A DNA stretch of 32,864 nucleotides from Euzebyales bacterium (GTDB taxonomy: Bacteria > Actinomycetota > Nitriliruptoria > Euzebyales > JAHELV01). The stretch covers positions 1-32,864 of the forward strand of contig DASUUK010000054.1 of assembly GCA_036374135.1 (NCBI GenBank), written 5' to 3'. Position numbers and translations under genes: made by a program. The notes under the pieces are model-generated. The model saw only the letters and a list, made by a program, of their open reading frames with translations, was not told the origin of the DNA and searched no databases. Numbering within the stretch: position 1 is the first letter of the stretch; every line of letters begins with the position of its first letter. Below, in pieces: positions 1 through 7,227 of the stretch.

Positions 1-2
1 TC

Positions 3-1082
3 GACGTCGCCGACTTCGACGTAGAAGACGTCTGCGGCACCATTCAGAGGGTCCTTCTACCTGACGATGTCGACATCAACGACGCGGTGGACCAGCTGAA
101 GGGTCAAGACATCACCGCGAGCGCCAACACCGCGGCGATGATGGGTGGCACGGCAAAGGGAGGTGCGACCCCGAAATCCACGACCGATGGTGTCGACGCA
201 CAGGTGAAGGCACCCGAGCACCAAGGCACGGGCCCACTCGTCATCGTGATCGACTCCGGCATCGATGACGCAGCCAAGACTCGCGGCGATGGATGGGTCA
301 CGTTCGTCGCACCACACCGCGGAGTGCAGGACGTCGATCCGTTGGACGTCCTGGACAGGCGAGGGAGGGTCAGGGCTGACGGCCGATTGGATCTCGCGGC
401 GGGCCACGGCACATTCGTCGCCGGCCTCATCAGTCAGATCGAACCCGATGCTGAGATCGTGATGATCAGAGCGATCGCCACCGACGGCGTGTGCACCGAG
501 GACCAAGTTGCGGAGGCACTCTGTCGCGCCGCGGCGGAGTTCGATATCCGTCAACTTGACCGCGGCGTGGTGAACCTGTCGCTCGGATTGCAGAGCGTCG
601 ACGACGAAGAACCTCCGATCCTTCGAGCGGCACTTGACCTGTTGCCCGACAACGTGATCGTGGTCGCCGCCGCAGGCAACGAACGGACAGGAGTAGAACT
701 GTGGCCCGCCGCCTCAGAGCGGGTGTGCGGCGTGGCCTCGCTCACGGATCAGGGCACGGCGTCCGAGTGGTCGAACCGCGGGCCCTGGGTCAACTTCTCC
801 GCTCGAGGCGAAGGGATCATCAGTACCTTCATCGAAGGCAGAGAGACTGCAGCGCTCGAGAACGACCCCGGCAGTCCATTCGACAAGCGCCCCGACACCT
901 ACGGGGCTCCAGACCCACTCGCGATATGGTCCGGCACATCGTTCGCCACACCGCAGGTGTCGGCGCAACTAGCGACCATTCTAAGGAACAACCCGGGCTT
1001 CACACGCGCTGATGCGATACAGCACCTTCACCAAAAGGGCACCCCGCTGCAGAACTTCGGAACCCGCGTACCGGTGTTCTGA
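3..1082 (+). CDS. Subtilisin-like serine protease (S8 family), 5' end outside window
   Basis: A serine endopeptidase of the subtilase family. Numbering from the GTG at 87, the catalytic Asp is D56 in VIDSGID, the His is H108 in GHGTFVAGL, the oxyanion-hole Asn is N199 in AAAGNE and the nucleophile is S286 in GTSFATP, so the full catalytic set is present in the usual order. The reading frame is open to the left edge and the residues before GTG 87 (VLLPDDVDINDAVDQL) look like real protein, so the true start is probably outside the window. No signal peptide or transmembrane segment is visible in what remains, and the protein stops about 45 residues after the Ser motif, so there is no C-terminal sorting domain. 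Base composition looks somewhat less GC-rich than its neighbours. A cytosolic role is possible but cannot be judged without the missing N-terminus. Confidence 0.9.
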   Translation, partial: DVADFDVEDVCGTIQRVLLPDDVDINDAVDQLKGQDITASANTAAMMGGTAKGGATPKSTTDGVDAQVKAPEHQGTGPLVIVIDSGIDDAAKTRGDGWVTFVAPHRGVQDVDPLDVLDRRGRVRADGRLDLAAGHGTFVAGLISQIEPDAEIVMIRAIATDGVCTEDQVAEALCRAAAEFDIRQLDRGVVNLSLGLQSVDDEEPPILRAALDLLPDNVIVVAAAGNERTGVELWPAASERVCGVASLTDQGTASEWSNRGPWVNFSARGEGIISTFIEGRETAALENDPGSPFDKRPDTYGAPDPLAIWSGTSFATPQVSAQLATILRNNPGFTRADAIQHLHQKGTPLQNFGTRVPVF

Positions 1083-1144
1083 ACTCGTCCACAGCGGACG
1101 GCGTCTCCGGACACCGAGCCGTCGGTGTTGTCCAGCCTCGCTGC

Positions 1145-1749
1145 ATGCGCCCCGCACCGCCGCGCGCCCTGCTCGACCGGATCGAGCGGTGGGCGGCGCT
1201 GTCGCGGTGGGAACGCGCCGAGGTCGGGCGGGCCCTGCGCCGGCCCGGGTGGTCGTACGGGGAGATCCGGGCGGTCATCGACGTGCCGGAGGCGACGTTG
1301 GCGGGATGGTGTCGCGACATCACGCTGCGGCCAGAGCAGATCGCGGCGATCGAGCGACGCGCTGACACGCGCCGAGGTGTTCCGCGCGACACCCAGCGCA
1401 AGCGGCGCCTCAAGATCGCGCGCATCGAGGCCGACGCGCGCGAGTTCGCCGCCGCGCACCTGCACGACCCGCTCTTCGCCGCCGGCACCACGCTCTGTCC
1501 CTCCACCTGCATGAGGGCAACGACGACGCGACGGCACGACGATGGTGGGCCGACCGGCTCGGTCTGGAGGACGCCGAGTACACGAAGACGTTCATCAAGC
1601 CGGCTGGTACAGGTCACCGCAGGAACCACCTCGCTCACGGCGTGTGCAAGGTGCGTATGCGACGGCGCGCAGACGCATGGGTCGGGACGATGGCGTGGAT
1701 CGATGTGCTGAGGAAGGCGCTCGCGCCGGACAGCGGCGCGACACCCTGA
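1145..1749 (+). pseudogene. Broken helix-turn-helix protein gene (internal deletion with frame change)
   Basis: Two halves of one protein lie in different frames. The first runs from ATG 1145 to about 1494 and contains a helix-turn-helix-like stretch (SYGEIRAVIDVPEATLAGWC) followed by a basic linker. The second runs from about 1495 to the TGA at 1747-1749 in another frame and encodes LSLHLHEGNDDATARRWWAD and, further on, FIKPAGTGHRRNHLAHG. From memory, actinobacterial hypothetical proteins of this layout carry an HTH, then a stretch beginning like TLYWAEG, then an HLHEG...RYW...IKPEGTGHRKN region resembling LAGLIDADG-type folds; here the middle stretch is absent. A simple one-base error would not explain that, so I read it as an internal deletion. 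Function unknown. Its last codons overlap the promoter region of the following tRNA, which may explain why the 3' end is well preserved. Confidence 0.7.
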
Positions 1750-1755
1750 TACGCT
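1750..1755 (+). promoter_or_regulatory. Probable -10 box of the tRNA-Lys promoter
   Basis: TACGCT fits the actinobacterial TANNNT -10 consensus and lies 6 bases before the first base of the tRNA. It directly follows the stop codon of the upstream pseudogene. No clear -35 hexamer is visible. Confidence 0.4.
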
Positions 1756-1761
1756 TCTCGC

Positions 1762-1835
1762 GGGTCGCTAGCTCAATTTGGCAGAGCATCCGGCTCTTAA
1801 CCGGAGGGTTGTGGGTTCGAGTCCCACGCGGCCTA
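1762..1835 (+). tRNA. tRNA-Lys (anticodon CTT)
   Basis: A 74-base cloverleaf folds by eye. The acceptor stem is 1762-1768 with 1828-1834 (two G-U pairs), the D stem GCTC/GAGC, the anticodon stem TCCGG/CCGGA with loop CTCTTAA (anticodon CTT at 1796-1798), a five-base variable loop, and the T stem GTGGG/CCCAC around TTCGAGT. The discriminator base is A1835. The 3' CCA is not encoded. It decodes AAG, the common lysine codon in a high-GC genome. Confidence 0.96.
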
Positions 1836-1841
1836 CTTCTC

Positions 1842-2552
1842 ATGTGTGGACGGTTCGTCGCAGCGTCAGATCCCGATGACCTCGTCGCCCTGTTCGACGT
1901 CGACGAGCGGCGGACGGACGACGTGCCGGCCAGCTGGAACGTCGCCCCGACGATGCCGGTGCATGCGATCTCGGAGCATCGGGACCGGCGGTACCTCGTC
2001 AGCTTCCGGTGGGGCCTGGTGCCGACGTGGTCGGACGATCCCAAGGTCGGGTCGCGCATGATCAACGCGCGGGTCGAGTCGGTCGCCGACAAGCCGGCGT
2101 TCCGCACCGCGCTCGAACGTCGACGCTGCATCATCCCGGCCGACGGCTTCTACGAGTGGCACACCGACCAGGGCGTCAAGACCGCCTACTACATCCACCG
2201 CACCGACGGCCGGCCGTTGGCGTTCGCGGGGCTGTGGGAGGGCTGGAAGGCGCCGGACGACACCTGGTTGCGCACCTGCGCGATCATCACCGGCGAGGCC
2301 GACGAGCGGCTGTCCGCACTGCACCCGCGGATGCCCATCGTGCTGGCGCCCGAGACCTGGGACCCGTGGCTGGACCGTGACGAGCGTCGTCGCGACACCG
2401 CGGTCGGGCTGCTGTCACACCGCGACACGCAGACGCTGACGTGGCACGCCGTCGGCTCCGAGGTCAACAACGTGCGCAACGACCACCCGGAGCTCATCAC
2501 CGCGCTGGCGGCCGACAGCGATCACCGCGTCGGACAACCTCGCCTGGGCTGA
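1842..2552 (+). CDS. SRAP-domain abasic-site DNA-protein crosslink protein (YedK/HMCES family)
   Basis: This 236-residue protein belongs to the SOS-response-associated peptidase family, which shields abasic sites in single-stranded DNA through a covalent thiazolidine link to Cys2. Cys2 (MCGRF) is present and fixes the start, since it must be exposed after Met removal. The other active-site residues are visible: N75 in MINARVES, E105 in DGFYEW and H161 in HPRMP. Length matches the family. The ATG begins only 6 bases (CTTCTC) after the last base of tRNA-Lys and has no Shine-Dalgarno sequence, because that space is tRNA. The mRNA may be a read-through of the tRNA transcript, released by tRNA 3'-end processing with an almost absent leader. 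It converges with the DUF1206 gene, with 10 bases between the stops. Confidence 0.95.
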   Translation: MCGRFVAASDPDDLVALFDVDERRTDDVPASWNVAPTMPVHAISEHRDRRYLVSFRWGLVPTWSDDPKVGSRMINARVESVADKPAFRTALERRRCIIPADGFYEWHTDQGVKTAYYIHRTDGRPLAFAGLWEGWKAPDDTWLRTCAIITGEADERLSALHPRMPIVLAPETWDPWLDRDERRRDTAVGLLSHRDTQTLTWHAVGSEVNNVRNDHPELITALAADSDHRVGQPRLG

Positions 2553-2562
2553 CCCTCGCGGA

Positions 2563-3375
2563 TCACTCGTCGAGGTAGCGCGCGCGGACGATCGAGAAGG
2601 CGCCGAACATGAACAGGCCCAGCGCGACGGCGGTCAGTATCCAGGGACCACCGGTGGTCTGTGACAACTCCTGCAGCGCCGCGTCCAGACCCTGCGCTTG
2701 TGACGGGTCGAACGTGACGGCCGCGCGCGTCACGAAGATGCCGATCAGCGCGTAGGTGATGGCGCGCGCGGTGTAGCCGGCGATCCCCATCCGCTCGTAC
2801 CAGATGCGCTCGGTCGGGCTCAGCTCGTGCTGGCGGAGGTCCTCCATGAAATCGGTCGTGAATGCCTTGTACGCGTGGTAGATGCTGACGCCGATGAGGA
2901 TCAGGCCGACGAGCCCGATCAGGAACACACCGCCGGGCACGTCCTTCATGATTGTCGCCGTCAGCGCCTGGCTGCTGCTCCCGCCTCCGCCACCGCTGCC
3001 GAACGCGACGCTGAACGCCGTGAAGGCCAGCCCGACGTAGACGACCGCACGCACCAGGTAGCTGGCGCGAATGACCTTGTCCTTGACCTCGCTGTCGCCG
3101 TCCTCGTCGCCCTCCTCCAGGAAGAACTGCGCCCCGCGCCACGCCGCGTAGGCGAGCAGGCCGAGCCCGACGAGCGTCACCAGCACGGTGCCACCAGGTT
3201 GCTGCGCGAGAGTCCGCAGCGCACCGGACTGTGACGCCTGCTGGCTGCTCGCGTCGCCGAACGCCACCTGGATGGCGAGGATGCCGATCAGGCAGTAGAG
3301 GACGCCGCGGGCGATCAGGCCCGCCTGCGCGAGCCGGTGTCGCTTGCTGCGCGACGTGGACAGGCTTGCGGTCAT
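2563..3375 (-). CDS. DUF1206 integral membrane protein
   Basis: A 270-residue membrane protein made of three repeated pairs of transmembrane helices, as is typical of DUF1206. Hydrophobic segments lie near residues 18-40, 62-84, 107-125, 148-168, 198-218 and 244-263. Each pair starts with a similar amphipathic stretch (for example AQAGLIARGVLYCLIGI and GIAGYTARAITYALIGI). A glycine/serine-rich loop (GSGGGGGSSS) follows the third segment, and an acidic stretch (EEGDEDGDSE) follows the second. The biochemical function of the family is unknown. It is the last gene of a minus-strand run, 11 bases after the stop of the GNAT gene, and is probably co-transcribed with it. Confidence 0.9.
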   Translation of the reverse strand: MTASLSTSRSKRHRLAQAGLIARGVLYCLIGILAIQVAFGDASSQQASQSGALRTLAQQPGGTVLVTLVGLGLLAYAAWRGAQFFLEEGDEDGDSEVKDKVIRASYLVRAVVYVGLAFTAFSVAFGSGGGGGSSSQALTATIMKDVPGGVFLIGLVGLILIGVSIYHAYKAFTTDFMEDLRQHELSPTERIWYERMGIAGYTARAITYALIGIFVTRAAVTFDPSQAQGLDAALQELSQTTGGPWILTAVALGLFMFGAFSIVRARYLDE

Positions 3376-3386
3376 CGATGTACCGA

Positions 3387-4136
3387 TCAGTCAGAGGTCG
3401 TGCGACGCGGCGACGGCCGGGGATCGCCGGCACGCCCGCGCCGGTCCAGGAAATGGTCCAGCCACTCGTGCAACGTGCGCCGCCCGTCGTCCTCGGTGTC
3501 GTCGTCCTCCGACATCCACACCGGCGGCGCCGTCGTGCGCATCGCGGGCAGATCTTTCCCCGTGACGGCGCGAAAAACCTTCTCTGCCGACGATCTGGTC
3601 CGACCGACCGGCACGGGACCCAGGTCCACGTCGATCTGGTGGACGCCGTCCTGGCGGGCACGCCTCGTGGGACCCAGACGGTCGAGCACGGACAGCATCG
3701 GCCGGTTGTCACCGAGCACGTAGGCGCGGAACACGTCGATGTCGCGCGCGCGGGCCGCTCCGGCCAGCACCCGCAACAGCACAGTGCCGAGTCCCCGGCC
3801 CTGATAGGCGTCGAGCACCGTCACCGCCGCCTCGGCGACGTGCGGCTCGTCGTTCAGCCGGATGAACCGGGCGACGCCGATGCCAGGCTCGTCCGGGTCG
3901 TCGAGGTCCATCGCCACCCACGCGACGTGATCGGACTGGTCGACCTGCGTCAGATAGTCGAGCTGCGCGTCGCTGAGCTCCTCGATGGCCGAGTGGAACC
4001 GCAGGTACCGCGACCGGGTCGACAGCTTGTCGAACCCCTCGACGAACTGCGCGCGGTCGCCGGGCGCGACCTGGCGGATGCGCACACGTGTGCCGTCGCG
4101 CAGTGTCGTCTCGATCGGTGCCTCGGTCGCTGCCAT
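3387..4136 (-). CDS. GNAT-family N-acetyltransferase
   Basis: A 249-residue protein with a GCN5-related acetyltransferase domain covering about residues 10-180, which would transfer an acetyl group from acetyl-CoA to an unknown amine. The acetyl-CoA pyrophosphate-binding loop is QGRGLG (112-117), preceded by the β4 strand AEAAVTVLD and followed by an α-helix. The C-terminal 70 residues are poorly structured, with an acidic DDDTEDD segment. The start chosen is the ATG at 4136, which lies one base after the TGA of the upstream flavoenzyme gene and begins a sequence that fits the family. A longer frame exists upstream but only overlaps that gene. Substrate cannot be read from the sequence. The acetyltransferase lobe resembles stand-alone domains often annotated as acetyl-CoA synthetase regulators, but no specific claim is made. 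Confidence 0.88.
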   Translation of the reverse strand: MAATEAPIETTLRDGTRVRIRQVAPGDRAQFVEGFDKLSTRSRYLRFHSAIEELSDAQLDYLTQVDQSDHVAWVAMDLDDPDEPGIGVARFIRLNDEPHVAEAAVTVLDAYQGRGLGTVLLRVLAGAARARDIDVFRAYVLGDNRPMLSVLDRLGPTRRARQDGVHQIDVDLGPVPVGRTRSSAEKVFRAVTGKDLPAMRTTAPPVWMSEDDDTEDDGRRTLHEWLDHFLDRRGRAGDPRPSPRRTTSD

Positions 4137-4137
4137 G

Positions 4138-5265
4138 TCACCCCCGATGTCCGGCGGTCCGCAGCGTCCCGGCTGCGGTCCTGCCGTCCAGACCGAACCG
4201 CGGGTCTGGCGGCCGTGTGCCGTCCAACACGTCTGCGATGTAGGCCCCCAGCGCGGGGCCGTGCTTGTAGGCGTGCCCGGAACCGCCGCCCGCCACCCAC
4301 GTCCCATCGTCGTCCAACGGAGCGATCACGAACTCGGTGTCGACGGTCGTCGTGTACTGGCAGGTCCGTGTTCCGGCCAGGGCCGCGTCCGCGAGCGCCG
4401 GGAAGCGGTGCGCGAGGATCGTCCGTGCGGCCGCGATGTGGCCCTCCAGTGGCAGCCGGTCACCCGCGTCCGGATCGAACGGAGGCCCCTGCCGGTCCGA
4501 CGACGCCTTGAACCCGTGCCCGTCGAGATCGCCGGTGCCGTACGCGCCACCGGCGAAGTCGACCCACGCGGGCACGCGGTCGGCGCGCCACGCCGGGTCC
4601 GCGTGGAACCAGCAGACGTCCTGCTGCGTCACCGCCAACCGCAGGCGGTCGCCGATGACCGCCGGCAGCCACGGCCCGCACGCCCAGACCACCCGGTCGG
4701 CGCGCAGCACGTCGCCCCCCGCGAAGACGCCCTCGTCGACGCGACGGGCCACCACACCCTCCCGCAGGCTGGCGCCGAGCTCGACCGCACGCCGTGCCAT
4801 CGATCGCACGCCCACACGCGCGCGCAGCACGCCGGCCAGCGGCTCCCACAGGCCGAACGCCAGGTCGTCGGTGCGGACCGACGGGTACAGCTCCGCGACG
4901 TCGGCCGGGCTGACGCGTTCGACCGGGATGTCCTGCGCTGTCAACTCCGCCAGACTGTCCGACTCCCAGCCCGTTGCATCGCGCGCGAACCACACCAGTC
5001 CCGTCTCGACGAGCACCTCGACGCCGGTCTCTTCCTGCAGCCGACGCCATTCCTCCCGTCCGGCCCACGCAAGCGCCGTGTACCACGGCTCCGCCCCGTG
5101 GCTGTAGCGCAGCAGTCGCGACTCCCCACCTGACGACGCGCCGGCGTGACCCACCATGGCCCGCTCGAGCAGGGTCACCTGCCAGCCCCTGCGGGTCAGC
5201 GCGAGCGCGGTCGCTGCGCCGAAGATCCCGGCGCCGACCACGACGGCGGTCGGATGGTCAGCCAT
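4138..5265 (-). CDS. FAD-dependent amine oxidase, monomeric sarcosine oxidase / N-methyl-amino-acid oxidase family
   Basis: A 375-residue DAO-family flavoprotein. The N-terminal Rossmann motif is VVGAGIFGAATA (9-20), followed by SSGGESRLLRYSHG (44-57), which matches the region after the dinucleotide site in monomeric sarcosine oxidase. C302 in CQYTTTVDTEFVI aligns with the cysteine that binds FAD covalently in that family, and GGGSGHAYKHGPALG near the end matches the conserved C-terminal flavin loop. The likely reaction is oxidative removal of an N-methyl or amino group from a small amino acid, giving an aldehyde or imine and H2O2. The exact substrate is uncertain, and sarcosine is only the best guess. 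The ATG overlaps the last 8 bases of the S9 peptidase gene, indicating translational coupling. Confidence 0.9.
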   Translation of the reverse strand: MADHPTAVVVGAGIFGAATALALTRRGWQVTLLERAMVGHAGASSGGESRLLRYSHGAEPWYTALAWAGREEWRRLQEETGVEVLVETGLVWFARDATGWESDSLAELTAQDIPVERVSPADVAELYPSVRTDDLAFGLWEPLAGVLRARVGVRSMARRAVELGASLREGVVARRVDEGVFAGGDVLRADRVVWACGPWLPAVIGDRLRLAVTQQDVCWFHADPAWRADRVPAWVDFAGGAYGTGDLDGHGFKASSDRQGPPFDPDAGDRLPLEGHIAAARTILAHRFPALADAALAGTRTCQYTTTVDTEFVIAPLDDDGTWVAGGGSGHAYKHGPALGAYIADVLDGTRPPDPRFGLDGRTAAGTLRTAGHRG

Positions 5266-7180
5266 GGTCGTGGACCTCCACTGAATCGATCTGGTCCGCG
5301 GGCGCGAACCCCCAGACGCGCGCGTAGAACGCCAGCTCGACCTCGATCGCCCGCCGGATCGACCCGGCGCGGCGGAACCCGTGCTGCTCGCCGGGGAACG
5401 TCACGTACGCGTACGGCGTCCCGGTCGCTTCGAGGCCTTCAACCATCCGTTCCGCCTGCGACGGCGGAACGATCTGGTCCTCCTCCCCCTGCAGGAGCAG
5501 CAGTGGCGCGGTGATCGCATCGACGTGCTCGATCGGCGCCCGCTCCGACCACGCGCTTGGATCGTCGCCGACCAGGCCGTCGATGTAGCGCGACTCGAAC
5601 TTGTGCGTCTCGGCGACCAGCAGCCGCAGGTCGCTGACGCCGAACGCGGAGACCCCCGCGGTGAAGTCATCCCGCGTCGTGAGCGCGACCAGCGTCGTGT
5701 ACCCACCGGCGCTGCCGCCGCGGATGGCCACGCGCGCCGGGTCGGCGTGGCCGTTGTCGACCAGCCACCGCGCCACGCGCACACAGTCCGCGACGTCCAC
5801 GATGCCCCACGCGCCCTTCAGCTGCTCGCGGTACGCCCGCCCGTAGCCGGTGGATCCGCCGTAGTTCGGGGCGACCACCGCGAACCCGCGCGAGGTCCAG
5901 AACTGCAGTCTGAGCCGTAGATCGCGCATGATCTGTCCCGTGGGCCCGCCGTGCACGTCGACGAGCAGCGGGGGCGGATCTGCCGGCGCGACGACGTCGG
6001 GATTGGTCGGCGGCCACAGCACCGCGTACACCGGGCGCCCGTCCTCGTCCGCGATCGACACGTGCTGCGGCCGGGACAGGTGAGCCGGATGGACGCCCAC
6101 GTCGGCGCCGCCGGCGACCACGCGTCCGGTGTCCTCGCACGGCCGCCAGCGACGGACCTGCGGGAGGCTGGTCTCGGTCCCCGCGACGACCGCCACCTCG
6201 CCGTCCGCGGCGACAGGTGGTGGATCGCACAGCAACGGTGTCAGCGGCGTCTCGTCGAGCCGCCCCGACGTCGTGTCGAGCACGTGCAGCCGCAGCGCCG
6301 CGTCGCGGTTGACCAGGCACGCGATCCGGTCCGAGTCGAGGAACGCGTACATTGCCTCCCCGAGGAACCACAGTGGAAGACCGAGCTCGGCCTGCTCGTG
6401 TGTGAGTTGTTCCCGGGCACCGTCCGCGGTCATCCGGTACAGGTTCCACCACCCGTCGACGTCGGCGACGAAGTGCAGGATCCCGTCCGGGCTCCACGCC
6501 GGCTGGAACACCGCCCCGGCATCATCGACCAGGACGCGGGTCCCGGTGACACGCCCGCCATCGAGCGCGCCGGTCGACAGGACGGTGTGGTCCCATGGCA
6601 TCGCCGGATGGTCCCACGACAGCCAGGCGAGCGTGGTGCCGTCCGGGCTGATCCGCGGCGCGGCGTAGAAGTCGCTGCCGGACACCAGCACCGTCGGGTC
6701 GGCCCCGCCGTCGCCGGGGAACGCGACGATCTCGTTGAGCACCGCGCCGTCGACATGCCGCTCGCGCACCGCGGTCATCCACGTGCCGTCGGGGGCGACG
6801 TGGAGATCGGCGTAGCGGACCGACCGTTCGGACGGCGGCGGCGGCGTCACCGGCTCAACTACGCCATCGGGTGACCATCGCCACACCCGCTGGTCGTCGA
6901 GGTTGCAGTACCAGACGATCCCGTCGCGCACCACGTACGCCGCCCCGCCGTACTCGTGCACCAGCGTGCGGACGTCATGGTCGGTCGGCGTGTGCTCGGT
7001 GACGATGCCGTCGGCGCCGACCGAGCACACGACGCCGCGACCCTGCTGACGCGGACGCTGCTCGTGCCAGTAGACCCGTCCACTGTCGAGCGCGGGCCAC
7101 CCGGGACGATCGACCGCCCCCGCCACCACCTCCGCCGAGATCGGCGACGCCCACGAGCCGTACGGTTCCGTCGCTGTCAT
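5258..7180 (-). CDS. S9 family prolyl oligopeptidase / acylaminoacyl-peptidase
   Basis: A 640-residue serine peptidase: an N-terminal β-propeller (about residues 15-370) followed by an α/β-hydrolase domain. The nucleophile is S490 in GGSAGGYTTL, the acid Asp lies in GEEDQIVPPSQ, and the His in GEQHGF near the C-terminus; HGGPTGQ supplies the oxyanion hole. There is no signal peptide, so a cytosolic dipeptidyl- or acylaminoacyl-peptidase acting on short peptides is expected. I chose ATG 7180 over the longer GTG/ATG at 7195 because AGGAG sits 4 bases before it. It is the first gene of a four-gene minus-strand run (peptidase, amine oxidase, GNAT, DUF1206). Released N-methylated or modified amino acids could feed the next enzyme, but that is inference. 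Confidence 0.93.
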   Translation of the reverse strand: MTATEPYGSWASPISAEVVAGAVDRPGWPALDSGRVYWHEQRPRQQGRGVVCSVGADGIVTEHTPTDHDVRTLVHEYGGAAYVVRDGIVWYCNLDDQRVWRWSPDGVVEPVTPPPPSERSVRYADLHVAPDGTWMTAVRERHVDGAVLNEIVAFPGDGGADPTVLVSGSDFYAAPRISPDGTTLAWLSWDHPAMPWDHTVLSTGALDGGRVTGTRVLVDDAGAVFQPAWSPDGILHFVADVDGWWNLYRMTADGAREQLTHEQAELGLPLWFLGEAMYAFLDSDRIACLVNRDAALRLHVLDTTSGRLDETPLTPLLCDPPPVAADGEVAVVAGTETSLPQVRRWRPCEDTGRVVAGGADVGVHPAHLSRPQHVSIADEDGRPVYAVLWPPTNPDVVAPADPPPLLVDVHGGPTGQIMRDLRLRLQFWTSRGFAVVAPNYGGSTGYGRAYREQLKGAWGIVDVADCVRVARWLVDNGHADPARVAIRGGSAGGYTTLVALTTRDDFTAGVSAFGVSDLRLLVAETHKFESRYIDGLVGDDPSAWSERAPIEHVDAITAPLLLLQGEEDQIVPPSQAERMVEGLEATGTPYAYVTFPGEQHGFRRAGSIRRAIEVELAFYARVWGFAPADQIDSVEVHDHG

Positions 7181-7214
7181 CGCGCTCCTGACCATCGCGT
7201 TGCCACCGGGCCAC

Positions 7215-7220
7215 TAGCAT
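7215..7220 (+). promoter_or_regulatory. Probable -10 box giving a leaderless dehydratase mRNA
   Basis: TAGCAT ends 7 bases before the ATG at 7228. With a normal -10 to +1 distance the transcript would start at or next to the A of the start codon. No Shine-Dalgarno sequence is present, consistent with a leaderless message. No -35 is obvious. Confidence 0.45.
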
Positions 7221-7227
7221 CGCGCAG

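Noticed and set aside
1762-1835. tRNA-Lys as the attachment site of a genomic island
   Set aside because: An element inserted at the 3' end would lie to the right, where ordinary genes begin 6 bases on. No integrase and no repeated tRNA 3' end was seen.
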